Assembly (NCBI RefSeq): GCF_003287455.1
Contig: NZ_PRLC01000002.1
Coordinates: 124,001 to 188,000 of the forward strand
DNA length: 64,000 nucleotides
Direction of reading: 5' to 3'
Origin: Faecalibacterium hattorii
GTDB lineage: Bacteria > Bacillota > Clostridia > Oscillospirales > Ruminococcaceae
This document shows positions 44,466 to 54,189 of this stretch, one piece after another. Numbering within the stretch: position 1 is the stretch's first letter; each line of letters opens with the position of its first letter. The notes below the pieces were generated by a model. That model did not search any database. It saw only the letters and a list, made by a program, of their open reading frames with translations, and was not told the origin of the DNA. Made by a program: the position numbers and the translations under genes.

Positions 44466-44575
44466 AGAAAGGGGGCTGCCCCACCGGCCCTTCGGCGCAG
44501 CGGTCGTACTCCAACAGGATACCCGCTTCCGGGGGCGAAATCCTGCGCAATCCGGCGCTGCTTGGGGCAGCCGCT
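44466..44575 (+). ncRNA. candidate structured RNA (unassigned)
   Basis: Nested, spaced helices over about 110 bases. Outer arms are GGCTGCCCCA (44473-44482) and TGGGGCAGCC (near 44563-44572), perfectly paired. Inside are GCAGCG with CGCTGC, then CAGGAT with ATCCTG, and an apical CCCG-CTTC-CGGG. Asymmetric internal loops separate the helices, as in real structured RNAs. I do not recognise it as SRP, 6S, T-box or a named riboswitch. It may be a separate small RNA or the leader of asp23-fakA. Strand is chosen from the promoter. Confidence 0.5.
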
Positions 44576-44587
44576 TGAATTTTCCGC

Positions 44588-44616
44588 TGTACAGCGGGCC
44601 TCTAAAGAGGTATAAT
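44588..44616 (+). promoter_or_regulatory. promoter of asp23-fakA
   Basis: Perfect -10 TATAAT (44611-44616), 17-base spacer, weak -35 TGTACA (44588-44593). The -10 box directly follows the palindrome CCTCTAAAGAGG, which could be an operator. Confidence 0.5.
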
Positions 44617-44687
44617 AGGTAGCGTAAGATTCCTTCCTCGGTTCGCCGGGGCAAACCAACAACATAGTAAAAAGGAGCAGAGCGACT

Positions 44688-45038
44688 ATGATCACTTCCC
44701 GTTTTCCGCTGGGAGATGTCAGCTTCTCCGCCGAGTATTTCTCGACACTGGTGGGCGAAGCAACCAAACAATGCTACGGTGTGGCTGCGATGACGCCCCG
44801 CGATCTGACCGACAAGGTCCGCAGCATGGTGCACGGTGCCGATTTTTCTGCAAAAGGCGTCCGCGTCACGCAGGAAGAGGGCCGTCTCGTGATCGAGCTG
44901 CACATTGCCGTCAGCTATGGGCTGAACATCTCGACCGCCGCGCGCAGCATCTCGCACCGCGTCAAGGATGAAGTCGAACAGGCCACCGGCCTGAAGGTTG
45001 CCCGCGTGATCGTCTCCGTTGATGACGTGATCGCCTGA
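44688..45038 (+). CDS. Asp23/Gls24 family envelope stress protein (YloU-like)
   Basis: A 116-aa Asp23 family protein. The conserved core is present: ISAEYFSTLVGEATKQCYGVAAM-like start, then KGVRVTQEEGRLVIELHIAVSYGLNISTAARSISHRVKDEVE and the ending VARVIVSVDDV. Family members are abundant membrane-associated proteins linked to envelope stress. The gene is 29 bases upstream of the DAK2 gene, the standard yloU-yloV pair. Confidence 0.93.
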   Translation: MITSRFPLGDVSFSAEYFSTLVGEATKQCYGVAAMTPRDLTDKVRSMVHGADFSAKGVRVTQEEGRLVIELHIAVSYGLNISTAARSISHRVKDEVEQATGLKVARVIVSVDDVIA

Positions 45039-45067
45039 TCGGACAAGATAATAAGGAGTAAATTCAA

Positions 45068-46762
45068 ATGATTTCTGGTAAGATCCTGCGCGACGCGATC
45101 ATCTCCGGCGCGAACAACATCAACAATCAGCGCTCCCGCGTGGACGAGCTGAACGTCTTCCCCGTCCCCGATGGCGACACCGGTACCAACATGGGCATGA
45201 CCATCGGCGCCTCCGTCCGTGAGCTGGAAGCTCTGGACGACAACTGCACCGTCGGCGAGGCTGCCAAGACTGCCGCTTCTGCCATGCTGCGCGGCGCGCG
45301 CGGCAACTCCGGCGTCATCACCAGCCTGCTGTTCCGCGGCTTCTCCAAGGCGCTGGAAGGCAAGAAGGAAGCCGGTGCCGACGACCTCGTGGAGGCCCTG
45401 AAGAAGGGCGTTGAGGGCGCTTACAAGGCCGTCATGAAGCCCACCGAAGGCACCATTCTCACCGTCGCCCGCGTGGCTTCCGAGGAAGCCGCCGCCTGCG
45501 GCGCTGCCGAAGTACCCGCCCTGTGGGAGGTCGTTCTGACCGCCGGCCAGAAGGCGCTGGACGACACCCCCAACCTGCTGCCCGTCCTGAAGAAGGCCGG
45601 TGTCGTGGACGCCGGTGGTCAGGGCATCATGATCATCTTCGAGGGCATGAGCAAGGTCTTCCACGGCGAGGGCATCGTCGCGGGCGGCGAGGCTGTCCCC
45701 AACAAGGCCAAGCTCTCCACCGAGAATGCGGGCAAGGGCGTCTTCACCGATGACCTGATGAAGGTCGAGGACATCAAGAACGGCTACTGCACCCAGTTCC
45801 TCATCAACAAGAATGAGGGTGCCAGCGCCGCAAAGATGCGTGCCTTCGCCGAATCCAACGGCGACAGCGTGGTCTGCATCGAGGATGATGACGTCATCAA
45901 CCTGCATGTCCATACCGCCGACCCCGGCAAGATCCTGAGCGAGGCCATCAAGTACGGCTACCTGACCAACTTCAAGATCGAGAACATGCACGAGCAGTTC
46001 CTCGCCCGCCAGAAGCAGGGCAAGAGCCTTGAGAAACAGGCCTCCGCCGAGAAGAAGCCCGACCCGACCGCCGAGTTCATCTATGCTGCCGTCGATCCTG
46101 ACCGCGAGTACGGCTTCGTCGCCGTGGCCGCCGGTGAGGGCCTGAAGGCTGTCTTCACCGATCTGGCAGCCGACGCTGTGGTCTCCGGCGGCCAGACCAT
46201 GAACCCCGCCACCGAGGACATCCTCGCTGCGGTTCAAAGCGTCCCGGCTAAGACCGTCTTCGTTCTGCCCAACAACAAGAACATCATCATGGCTGCGGAA
46301 CAGGCACAGAAGCTGGCCGACCGTCAGGTGGTCGTCCTGCCCACCCGCACGGTGCCCATGGGCATCACCGCCCTGCTGAACTTCGACCCCTCCGCCAACG
46401 TCGAGACCAACACCATCAACATGATGGCGGCTGCTGACAAGGTCTCCACCGGCCTGATCACCTACGCCGCCCGCGACAGCGAGTTCGACGGCAAGCGGAT
46501 CAAGAAGGGCGAGATCATGGCGCTGGAGAACGGCAAGATCGTCGCCACCTCCAACGACCTGATCAAGGCCACCTACCGTCTGGCCCGCAGCATGTGCAAG
46601 AAGGACTCCAGCTTTGTGACCATCATCTCCGGCTGCGATGTCTCCGACGAGGATGCCGAGAAGGTGACCGAGATCGTCAAGGCAAAGTGCCCGAACCACG
46701 TCGAGGTCAGCCACATCCGCGGCGGCCAGCCCGTGTATTATTATATGATCAGCGTGGAGTAA
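45068..46762 (+). CDS. DAK2 domain fatty-acid kinase-like protein (FakA/YloV)
   Basis: A 564-aa protein. The N-terminal DhaL/DAK2 kinase domain has the Asp-rich metal loop PVPDGDTGTNMG at residues 33-43 and LRGARGNSGVITS. A middle FakA-type domain and a C-terminal EDD-like domain follow. In Firmicutes FakA phosphorylates fatty acids bound to FakB for phospholipid synthesis. No fakB is next to it. AAGGAG precedes the ATG, and a terminator follows. Confidence 0.92.
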   Translation: MISGKILRDAIISGANNINNQRSRVDELNVFPVPDGDTGTNMGMTIGASVRELEALDDNCTVGEAAKTAASAMLRGARGNSGVITSLLFRGFSKALEGKKEAGADDLVEALKKGVEGAYKAVMKPTEGTILTVARVASEEAAACGAAEVPALWEVVLTAGQKALDDTPNLLPVLKKAGVVDAGGQGIMIIFEGMSKVFHGEGIVAGGEAVPNKAKLSTENAGKGVFTDDLMKVEDIKNGYCTQFLINKNEGASAAKMRAFAESNGDSVVCIEDDDVINLHVHTADPGKILSEAIKYGYLTNFKIENMHEQFLARQKQGKSLEKQASAEKKPDPTAEFIYAAVDPDREYGFVAVAAGEGLKAVFTDLAADAVVSGGQTMNPATEDILAAVQSVPAKTVFVLPNNKNIIMAAEQAQKLADRQVVVLPTRTVPMGITALLNFDPSANVETNTINMMAAADKVSTGLITYAARDSEFDGKRIKKGEIMALENGKIVATSNDLIKATYRLARSMCKKDSSFVTIISGCDVSDEDAEKVTEIVKAKCPNHVEVSHIRGGQPVYYYMISVE

Positions 46763-46792
46763 GCACTCCCCTGACTTGCAATCAAGAATGAC

Positions 46793-46840
46793 CAAGGCCC
46801 CCTGCATCGGATCGTTGATGCAGGGGGCCTTGTTGTTTTG
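46793..46840 (+). terminator. terminator after the FakA-type gene
   Basis: Fifteen-base perfect arms around CAAGGCCCCCTGCAT (46793-46807 and 46818-46832), then TTGTTTTG. The stop is at 46762; the convergent hicB ends at 46852. Confidence 0.82.
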
Positions 46841-46851
46841 CGTCTTAAATT

Positions 46852-47214
46852 TTACTTTGCATAAATCGCATCATTCTTCGCCAGAAGATAAACACAATAC
46901 TGATTCATGCTGATCCCTTCTCTTTGGGAATGCTCTGCAAGAGAACGATGCAGACTGCGGGGAAGGCGGAGCTTGAACTGCCCGGAATAATCCGAAAGGC
47001 TGTCCGGCTCCGGGATTTTGATACCATCCTCCAAAGCCGCTTCCAACCAAGCTTTTTGGGCATCCTTTGCGTTTGCAATCGCAGATTCCATGGTCTCGCC
47101 GCAGGTGATACAGCCCGGCAGGTCTGGATAAGAGACCACAAATCCTCCCTCCTCCGGGTCTTCCACAACTTCCATCCGGTAAGGCATTTTCAGATATTCA
47201 TTCAGCGTCTTCAT
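46852..47214 (-). CDS. HicB family antitoxin
   Basis: A 120-aa protein. The N-terminal HicB fold YRMEVVEDPEEGGFVVSYPDLPGCITCGETMESAIANAKDA is a partial RNase H fold that caps the toxin. The C-terminal ribbon-helix-helix-like end (FKLRLPRSLHRSLAEHSQREGISMNQYCVYLLAK) binds DNA. The ATG at 47214 lies inside the toxin gene, with a 17-base overlap, so translation is coupled. Confidence 0.92.
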   Translation of the reverse strand: MKTLNEYLKMPYRMEVVEDPEEGGFVVSYPDLPGCITCGETMESAIANAKDAQKAWLEAALEDGIKIPEPDSLSDYSGQFKLRLPRSLHRSLAEHSQREGISMNQYCVYLLAKNDAIYAK

Positions 47215-47455
47215 CGTTCTTCGCCTCACTCTCTACAATTTGCCGCACCATTTCTACATAAACCTTTTTGATTGGTTCATGCTTGGGAATCGTAATGGGC
47301 ATACACCCCGCTTTTCGGAACGTATAATGGCTGCTCCCGCTTCGGGGGGCAGTCATTTCGTAGCCATAGCTTTCCAGCACCTTGCGAAGTTCTTCAAATC
47401 GAAGATCCTTCGATAACGCGCAGATCCTTGCAAGCAACTTATCCCATTTTGACAT
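47198..47455 (-). CDS. HicA family mRNA interferase toxin
   Basis: An 85-aa HicA-type double-stranded-RNA-binding-fold toxin that cleaves translated mRNA. The core FEELRKVLESYGYEMTAPRSGSSHYTFRKAGCMPITIPKHEPIKKVYVEMVRQIV holds the catalytic His in GSSHYTF. It is longer than the minimal HicA (about 60 aa) because of an extra N-terminal helix. It is encoded first, directly behind a perfect promoter with direct repeats, and the antitoxin follows. Confidence 0.9.
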   Translation of the reverse strand: MSKWDKLLARICALSKDLRFEELRKVLESYGYEMTAPRSGSSHYTFRKAGCMPITIPKHEPIKKVYVEMVRQIVESEAKNDEDAE

Positions 47456-47472
47456 CTCGATTTCCTACTTTC

Positions 47473-47501
47473 ATTATATATGGTGTCGCATATGGTGTCA
47501 A
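47473..47501 (-). promoter_or_regulatory. hicAB promoter with direct-repeat operator
   Basis: Consensus -35 TTGACA (47496-47501), 17-base spacer, consensus -10 TATAAT (47473-47478), minus strand. Two copies of ATATGGTGTC (47478-47487 and 47490-47499) span the promoter, a likely HicB-binding site. The -35 box is six bases from the polC stop codon. Confidence 0.9.
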
Positions 47502-47507
47502 GCGTTT

Positions 47508-50500
47508 TTAGAAGAAACTCACCTGACTGCTCTCCGGCAGATCGCCGAGGGCGCCGACTTGGCGCAGACGGTCAAGGATGGCGTTGCTGACGCCGGAGGC
47601 TTGCTGAAGCTCCTCGATGGAGAGGTACTCCTGCCCGTTGAGGGTGGCCTTTTCCAGCGCATCGGCAGCGGCACCGCCAAGGCCCTTCAGGGACGAGAAA
47701 GGCAGCCGCACCTTGCCGTCCTCCACGATATAACTGGAGCCGCGGCTCTTGCCCAGCTCGATGGGCAGGAATTCGTAGCCCCGCACCAGCATCTCGTTGA
47801 CCAGCTGGAGCGAGACCAGAACGTCTTCATCCTTGGCGTTCTTTTCCTCTTTCAGGCGGCGCTTGACCTCGTTCATGTGGGCGCGGGCAACGGCAGCGCC
47901 GCCTACGGCAGCCTCATAGTCGATGTCGTCACCGCGGACGGTAAAGTACACCGCATAAAACGCTTGGGGACGATAAATTTTGAACCACATCAACCGAATG
48001 GCCGACATCAGGTAGGCGACGGCGTGGGCCTTGGGGAACATATACTTGATCTTTCGGCAGGATTCAATATACCAGTCCGGGACCTCGTGCTCCCGCATGG
48101 CTTCCTCCCAGCCGGGCTTGAAGCCGCCCTTTGCCACCTTACCTTTACGGACGGCCTCCATGATATCGAAGGCCATCTTTGGTTCCAGCCCCTTGCGGAG
48201 CAGGTAAAGCATGATGCTGTCACGGCAGCCGATGACCTCCGCGATGGTGCAGGTTCCGTCCCGGATGAGTTCATCGGCGTTGTTGGTCCAGACGTCGGTG
48301 CCGTGAGACAGGCCGGAGATCTGGATCAGCTCGGAGAAATTCTTGGGCCGCGCCTCCACCAGCATTCCGCGCACGAAGTTCGTGCCCATTTCCGGGATGC
48401 CGAAGGTGCCGGTCTGGCTGTCGATCTGCTCCGGCGTCACGCCCAGCGCTTCCGGGCTGGTCAGCAGACTGTACACCTTGGGGTCGTTCATGGGGATGGA
48501 GTCGATGGGGATGCCGGTGTACTCCTCGAAATACTTGTAGAAGGTGGGCATATCGTGGCCCAGCTCATCCAGCTTGAGCAGGGTGTCGTGGAGATATTTG
48601 AATTCGAAGTGGGTGGTCAGCAGACCGCCCGCCACATCGTCCGCCGGATGCTGGATGGGGCAGAAATCGTAGATCTCGTAGGTGTCGGGCACGACGACCA
48701 TGCCGCCGGGATGCTGGCCGGTGGTGCGCTTAACGCCGGTGCAGCCCAGCGTCAGGCGGTTCTCCTCAGCGTGGTTGACGGTCCTTCCCCGCTCTTCCAG
48801 ATATTTTTTGACGTAGCCATAGGCCGTTTTGTCCTGAATACCGGACACCGTGCCCGCCTTGAAGACGTTCGCTTTGCCGAAAAGTTCCTCGGTGTAGCGA
48901 TGGACGTTGGACTGATACTCACCGGAAAAGTTCAGGTCGATATCGGGTTCCTTATCGCCGTAGAAGCCGAGGAAGGTCTCGAAGGGGATGTCGTGGCCGT
49001 CCACCAACATCCGGGTGCCGCAGTGGGGGCAGTTTTTATCGGGCAGGTCGAAGCCGTCGTCCACGCTGCCGTCGGTGATGAACTCGCTGTATTTGCACTT
49101 GGGGCAGCGGTAGTGGGGCGGCAGACTGTTGACTTCCGAGATGCCGGAGAAGTGGGCCACAGCCGATGAGCCGACTGAGCCACGGCTGCCCACCTGATAG
49201 CCGCCCGCGTTGGAGTAGGCCACCAGCTTGACCGCAATGACATACAGGACCGCGTAGCCGTGGCCGCAGATGGAGTCCAGCTCTTTTTGCAAGCGTTTCT
49301 CCACGATCTCCGGCAGCGGGTCGCCATAGTCGCGCTTGGCGTGTTCCCACGTGGCATCGCGCAATTGCTGCTCTGCGCCCTCAATGCTGGGCGGGTAGGT
49401 GCCCCGCGGGATGGCGCGGACGTTGTTGTCGATGGACGCCGCGATCTTGCGCGGGTTCGTCACAACGATCTCATAGGCTTTTTCTTTGGGGAGGTAGCTG
49501 AACTGGTTCAGCATATCCTCGGTGGTGCGGTAGAACAGCGGCGGCTGGTTGTCGGCATCCTTGAAACCGTTGCCCGCCTGAAGGACCGCGCGGTAGACAG
49601 CGTCCTCCGGCTCGGTGAAATGGACGTCGCCCGTGGCGATGACCGGCTTGTGGAGGTCTTCGCCCAGTTGGATGACCGTGCGGTTGAAGTCCTTGATGAC
49701 CTCTTCGCTGTCCACCTTGCCCTCGCGCACCATATAGGCGTTGTTGCCAAGCGGCTGGATTTCCAGCACGTCGTAATAGGCGGCGATCTTCTTCAATTCC
49801 TCGTAGGAACGTCCTTCCACGATGGCGCGGTAGAGTTCGCCCGCCTCACAGGCGGAGGTCAAAATCAAGCCGTCGCGGTACTTGTTGAGCAAGCTGCGGG
49901 GCACGCGGGGCTTTTTGAAGAAGTAGTTGACGTGGGCCTCGCTGACGATCTTGTACAGGTTTTTCAGGCCCATCTGATTCTTGACAAGGATGATGAGGTG
50001 GTAATATTTCTTTTTCAGCACCTCGCGGTTGCCGCCAAGGCCGGTGTTGATTCCGCTGACCGCAGTGACCTGCTTTTCCTCCAGATCCTTCAGCATGACG
50101 CAGAAAATGCGTCCCAGCGCACCGGCATCCTCACAGGCGCGGTGAGCCTCGTAGGCGGGCAGCTCCAAGTGCTTGTTGATGGTGCCCTGCTTGTAGTTGT
50201 GGAGGCCGGGGTACATCGCCTGCGCCATGGTCAGGGTGTCAATATACGTTGGCTCGAACTCGATGCCGCTCCGCTTGGCCGCAATACGGAGGAAGCGGAT
50301 ATCGAAGGAGCGGGCGTTGTGGGCCACGAGGATCCGCCCGGCCGCAAAGTTGAGGAAGGCTTGCAGCGCTTCGGCCTCACCGGGGGCGTCGGCGACCATC
50401 TCGTTGGTGATGCCGGTCAGCTCGGTGATCTTGGGGGTGATGGGCTTGCCGGGTTTGACGAAAGTGTCAAATTCCTCCACGACTTCGCCGTTTTTCACGA

Positions 50501-51797
50501 TGACGCCGCCGATCTCGGTCAGATACTCCACGTTGGGGTCAAGGCCGGTGGTCTCGGTGTCAAAGACGCAGAACTCGCCGCTCAGCGGGGCATCCTGCAC
50601 ACCGTAGACGCAGGGGATCATATCGTCCACGAAGTAGGCTTCGCAGCCGTAGATGAGCTTGAAATCCGGGTCGCTCTTGCGGATGTCATCCGCCGCCAGC
50701 ATGGCTTCGGGGTAGCCTTGGCAGACACCGTGGTCGGTGATGGCAATGGCCGGGTGGCCCATCCGGTGCGCCAGCCGGACGATCCCGCCGGGGTCGCAGA
50801 AGGCGTCCATGCTGGACAGCTTGGTATGCAGATGCAGCTCCACCCGCTTGACCGGGGCATGGTCTTCCCGCTTCTTGCGCTCGACGAAGAGGACATCGTA
50901 GGGGTAGACGATGTAGTCATGCTCGTATTTGTCGTAGGAGCAGTCGCCCCGGACGATGACGGTGGTGCCCTTGGAGATGGACTCCCACTTGGAGCAGTCC
51001 TCCCCTTCCTGCGCCCGGATCTTCAGGTTGATGGAGCCGGTGTAATCGGTGATGGAAACGGTATAGATCTTGCGGTAGTTGCCCTTGACCTCGGTGAAGA
51101 AGACATCGCCCCAGATCATGCACTTGCCGCCCTCGCCGCCGAGGTCCTTCAGCGGCGTCAGGTTCTTGGGGGTGAACATCTTGCCGTGGAAGATGGTCAC
51201 GGGCTTGTCGGTCAGATCGAGGCCCTCCACCTTGATGGACGGGGCCGTGTTCTTCTTCTCGAACTTGACCACCGGCGGCGCGATCTTCCGCTCCAATTTC
51301 TCTTCCATCTGGCGCTGTTCGGCCTCGCCCACCGCACTTTGCAGGGTCACCTTGGGTTTGACGCCGGTGTGAGCCGCGACCCGCTCGGCCAGCAGCCGCT
51401 CGAACTCCATCTCCTGCAAAAACTTGGTGCCGTGGCAGACGCCGATGGTGATGTTCTGGCCGGTGATCTGGATGGTGCAGCGATCCAGAAAGCCGTTGAT
51501 GGGCACGCCGTCCCGCTTCATCTCCTCCATCAGCTCCCGCAGGGCGGCTTCGTCCAGCGTCGCGTAGCCGAACAGGTTCTGGATGCGCAGTTCAAAGCCC
51601 TCATAATCGGGCTGGAGCGAAGCCAGCAGCCGCGCACACAGCCCCTTGTCCAGCGGGGCGGCACTGCGCAGGGTAAAGATGACCTGCCGCTCCTGCCGCA
51701 GCATCTGGGCGTGCTCGACAACGACGCGCCCAAAACAGGACGCAAAGTCCGGGTCCGCCATGAACTGCGGCCATAGCTGGGATACGAGTGGTGTCAC
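47508..51797 (-). CDS. polC: DNA polymerase III alpha subunit, PolC type
   Basis: The replicative polymerase of low-GC Gram-positive lineages, 1429 aa. In order: N-terminal domain, OB fold near residue 220-300, PHP domain (ELHLHTKLSSMDAF near 319), the inserted DnaQ-like 3'-5' exonuclease (FDTETTGLDP near 410), and the polymerase core with the zinc-finger Cys (CPKCKYSEF, CPHCGTR near 905-940) and GSRGSVGSS. The start codon is GTG at 51797 with GGAG seven bases upstream. It ends six bases from the hicAB promoter without a terminator between. Confidence 0.97.
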   Translation of the reverse strand: MTPLVSQLWPQFMADPDFASCFGRVVVEHAQMLRQERQVIFTLRSAAPLDKGLCARLLASLQPDYEGFELRIQNLFGYATLDEAALRELMEEMKRDGVPINGFLDRCTIQITGQNITIGVCHGTKFLQEMEFERLLAERVAAHTGVKPKVTLQSAVGEAEQRQMEEKLERKIAPPVVKFEKKNTAPSIKVEGLDLTDKPVTIFHGKMFTPKNLTPLKDLGGEGGKCMIWGDVFFTEVKGNYRKIYTVSITDYTGSINLKIRAQEGEDCSKWESISKGTTVIVRGDCSYDKYEHDYIVYPYDVLFVERKKREDHAPVKRVELHLHTKLSSMDAFCDPGGIVRLAHRMGHPAIAITDHGVCQGYPEAMLAADDIRKSDPDFKLIYGCEAYFVDDMIPCVYGVQDAPLSGEFCVFDTETTGLDPNVEYLTEIGGVIVKNGEVVEEFDTFVKPGKPITPKITELTGITNEMVADAPGEAEALQAFLNFAAGRILVAHNARSFDIRFLRIAAKRSGIEFEPTYIDTLTMAQAMYPGLHNYKQGTINKHLELPAYEAHRACEDAGALGRIFCVMLKDLEEKQVTAVSGINTGLGGNREVLKKKYYHLIILVKNQMGLKNLYKIVSEAHVNYFFKKPRVPRSLLNKYRDGLILTSACEAGELYRAIVEGRSYEELKKIAAYYDVLEIQPLGNNAYMVREGKVDSEEVIKDFNRTVIQLGEDLHKPVIATGDVHFTEPEDAVYRAVLQAGNGFKDADNQPPLFYRTTEDMLNQFSYLPKEKAYEIVVTNPRKIAASIDNNVRAIPRGTYPPSIEGAEQQLRDATWEHAKRDYGDPLPEIVEKRLQKELDSICGHGYAVLYVIAVKLVAYSNAGGYQVGSRGSVGSSAVAHFSGISEVNSLPPHYRCPKCKYSEFITDGSVDDGFDLPDKNCPHCGTRMLVDGHDIPFETFLGFYGDKEPDIDLNFSGEYQSNVHRYTEELFGKANVFKAGTVSGIQDKTAYGYVKKYLEERGRTVNHAEENRLTLGCTGVKRTTGQHPGGMVVVPDTYEIYDFCPIQHPADDVAGGLLTTHFEFKYLHDTLLKLDELGHDMPTFYKYFEEYTGIPIDSIPMNDPKVYSLLTSPEALGVTPEQIDSQTGTFGIPEMGTNFVRGMLVEARPKNFSELIQISGLSHGTDVWTNNADELIRDGTCTIAEVIGCRDSIMLYLLRKGLEPKMAFDIMEAVRKGKVAKGGFKPGWEEAMREHEVPDWYIESCRKIKYMFPKAHAVAYLMSAIRLMWFKIYRPQAFYAVYFTVRGDDIDYEAAVGGAAVARAHMNEVKRRLKEEKNAKDEDVLVSLQLVNEMLVRGYEFLPIELGKSRGSSYIVEDGKVRLPFSSLKGLGGAAADALEKATLNGQEYLSIEELQQASGVSNAILDRLRQVGALGDLPESSQVSFF

Positions 51798-51818
51798 AAT
51801 GGTACTCCTTTTTTACTC

Positions 51819-51864
51819 GAAAAACGGCTGTGCTCCGTCTCGGTGTGAAACGGGCAGCAGCCGT
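51819..51864 (-). terminator. terminator-like hairpin between ispG and polC
   Basis: Arms ACGGCTG (51824-51830) and CAGCCGT (51858-51864) with extra pairing inside, followed on the minus strand by TTTTTCG. It lies in the leader of polC and could attenuate read-through from the rseP-ispG operon. Confidence 0.6.
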
Positions 51865-51927
51865 CTGCAATTCAGCCGAGATCCCCCGTCTTGAAGACGT
51901 GGGAACCCTCGTAATAGAACCTCTCCG

Positions 51928-52980
<1,053 letters not shown>

Positions 52981-52991
52981 TTTTCCTTTCT

Positions 52992-54152
52992 TTAGATCGC
53001 ACCGGTCACGAGCCGGACGATATCATTGTACGTTGCAAAGATCATCAGGGCGAAGAGGAGGGCGAATGCCGCCAGCGTCAGACCACTCTGGATCTTTTCG
53101 GGCACGGCATGGCCCGTGACGCCCTCGATGAGCAGGAACACCACCTTGCCGCCATCCAGCGCCGGGAAGGGCAGCAGATTGAAGATGCCAACGTTGACCG
53201 TGATGAGCGCGAGCAGTTCCAGCAGGTCCTGCCAGCCGTAGCTGGCCGCCTGACCGATGGCCGTCACGATGCCCACCGGGCCGGACAGGTCGTTGATGCT
53301 CTCCCGCCCGCGCAGCAGGTCCATCAGCGAGGTGAAGATGATGCGCCCATAATAGAGCACGCTGTTCCACGCCTCTTTTATCACGTTGACCGGCGTTTTT
53401 CTGATGCCGTAGACCGTAAAACCGAGGCTCATGTGGGTCTCGCCGTCCTCGTCCTGCCATGTGTCGAACTGCACGCAAGGCAGCTCCACCTTTTTGCCGT
53501 CCCGCAGGACGGTGAAGCTGGCGGAGTAATCCTCGGTGCGCATCAGCTCATAGAGCATATCGTTGGCCACAAAGCAGCGGCGGCCGTTGACGGCCAGTAC
53601 CTTGTCCCCCGCTTCCAGACCCGTCTGGCCGCAGAGCGCGCCGTCCTCGACGGCGTAGATGACCCGGCTGGTGATAGGCTCGTTCTGCGCCGTAAGCACG
53701 ATCGCCATGACCACAAAACCCAGCAGAAAGTTCATACAGGCACCCGCTGCCATGATGAGCGCCCGCTGCCAGACCGGAGCCTCGTTGAGGGGCTTGCCGG
53801 TGGGCTGGGAAAGTTCCTCCTCTTTTGAGGCTCCCCCGTCAGGGGAGCCGTCCGCGCCAGAGCGCTGGCTGAGAGGCTGCTCTTCTAGATCCGAGCGTTC
53901 CTCTCCTTCGGCCTGTTGGCTTTCCGGGCTCTCCTCCCCTTCCAGCGCGACGAAACCGCCCACCGGCAGGGCCCGGAGGCTGTACTGGGTGCCGTGGTGC
54001 ATCTTTTTGAGCAGCACCGGCCCCATGCCGATGGAAAACTCGTTGACCTGCACTCCACAGAGTTTGGCCACCGCAAAGTGGCCGAATTCATGGATGGCGA
54101 TCACCGCACTGAACACAAACACCGCAGCCAAAAGGGTAATGATAAAAGACAT
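52992..54152 (-). CDS. rseP: RIP metalloprotease RseP, with an acidic in-frame insertion
   Basis: A 386-aa site-2 protease that cuts membrane-embedded regulators. It has HEFGH at residues 21-25, a PDZ-like domain (GLEAGDKVLAVNGRRC near 180) and the second zinc motif NLLPFPALDGGK near 328. Between residue 74 and the conserved APVWQRALIMAAG near 125 lies a low-complexity acidic stretch of about 45 residues (SPESQQAEGEERSD and on). Its DNA (53829-53880) forms two hairpins and looks like an intergenic palindromic repeat. Relatives I know have a shorter loop there. Confidence 0.93.
   Translation of the reverse strand: MSFIITLLAAVFVFSAVIAIHEFGHFAVAKLCGVQVNEFSIGMGPVLLKKMHHGTQYSLRALPVGGFVALEGEESPESQQAEGEERSDLEEQPLSQRSGADGSPDGGASKEEELSQPTGKPLNEAPVWQRALIMAAGACMNFLLGFVVMAIVLTAQNEPITSRVIYAVEDGALCGQTGLEAGDKVLAVNGRRCFVANDMLYELMRTEDYSASFTVLRDGKKVELPCVQFDTWQDEDGETHMSLGFTVYGIRKTPVNVIKEAWNSVLYYGRIIFTSLMDLLRGRESINDLSGPVGIVTAIGQAASYGWQDLLELLALITVNVGIFNLLPFPALDGGKVVFLLIEGVTGHAVPEKIQSGLTLAAFALLFALMIFATYNDIVRLVTGAI
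53829..53880 (-). repeat. palindromic repeat inside rseP coding sequence
   Basis: Hairpin 1 GGCTCCCC-CGTCA-GGGGAGCC (53829-53849) and hairpin 2 GCCAG-AGCG-CTGGC, ending TGAGAGGCTGC. The layout matches 41751-41802 downstream of the Na/Pi gene, which ends GAGTGAGGCTGC. It reads in frame as part of RseP. Confidence 0.65.
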
Positions 54153-54189
54153 AGCTTCTCCAAAAATTTATATAGTACGCCGGATATGC

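Larger units (their letters stand above)
44267..44687. other. 421-bp divergent intergenic region between CBS gene and asp23
   Basis: It holds an AT-rich stretch (44300-44430), an extended -10 box (44457-44462), a candidate structured RNA (44466-44575), two short palindromes (CCGCTG-TA-CAGCGG and CCTCT-AA-AGAGG), an asp23 promoter (44588-44616) and a UUCG-capped hairpin in the asp23 leader (44636-44651). No coding sequence is supported. Confidence 0.6.

Noticed and set aside
44466-44575. Signal recognition particle RNA or 6S RNA at the structured region
   Set aside because: The invariant SRP apical GGAA loop with its A-rich internal loop is absent, and the size and bubble do not fit 6S, so the element is left unassigned.
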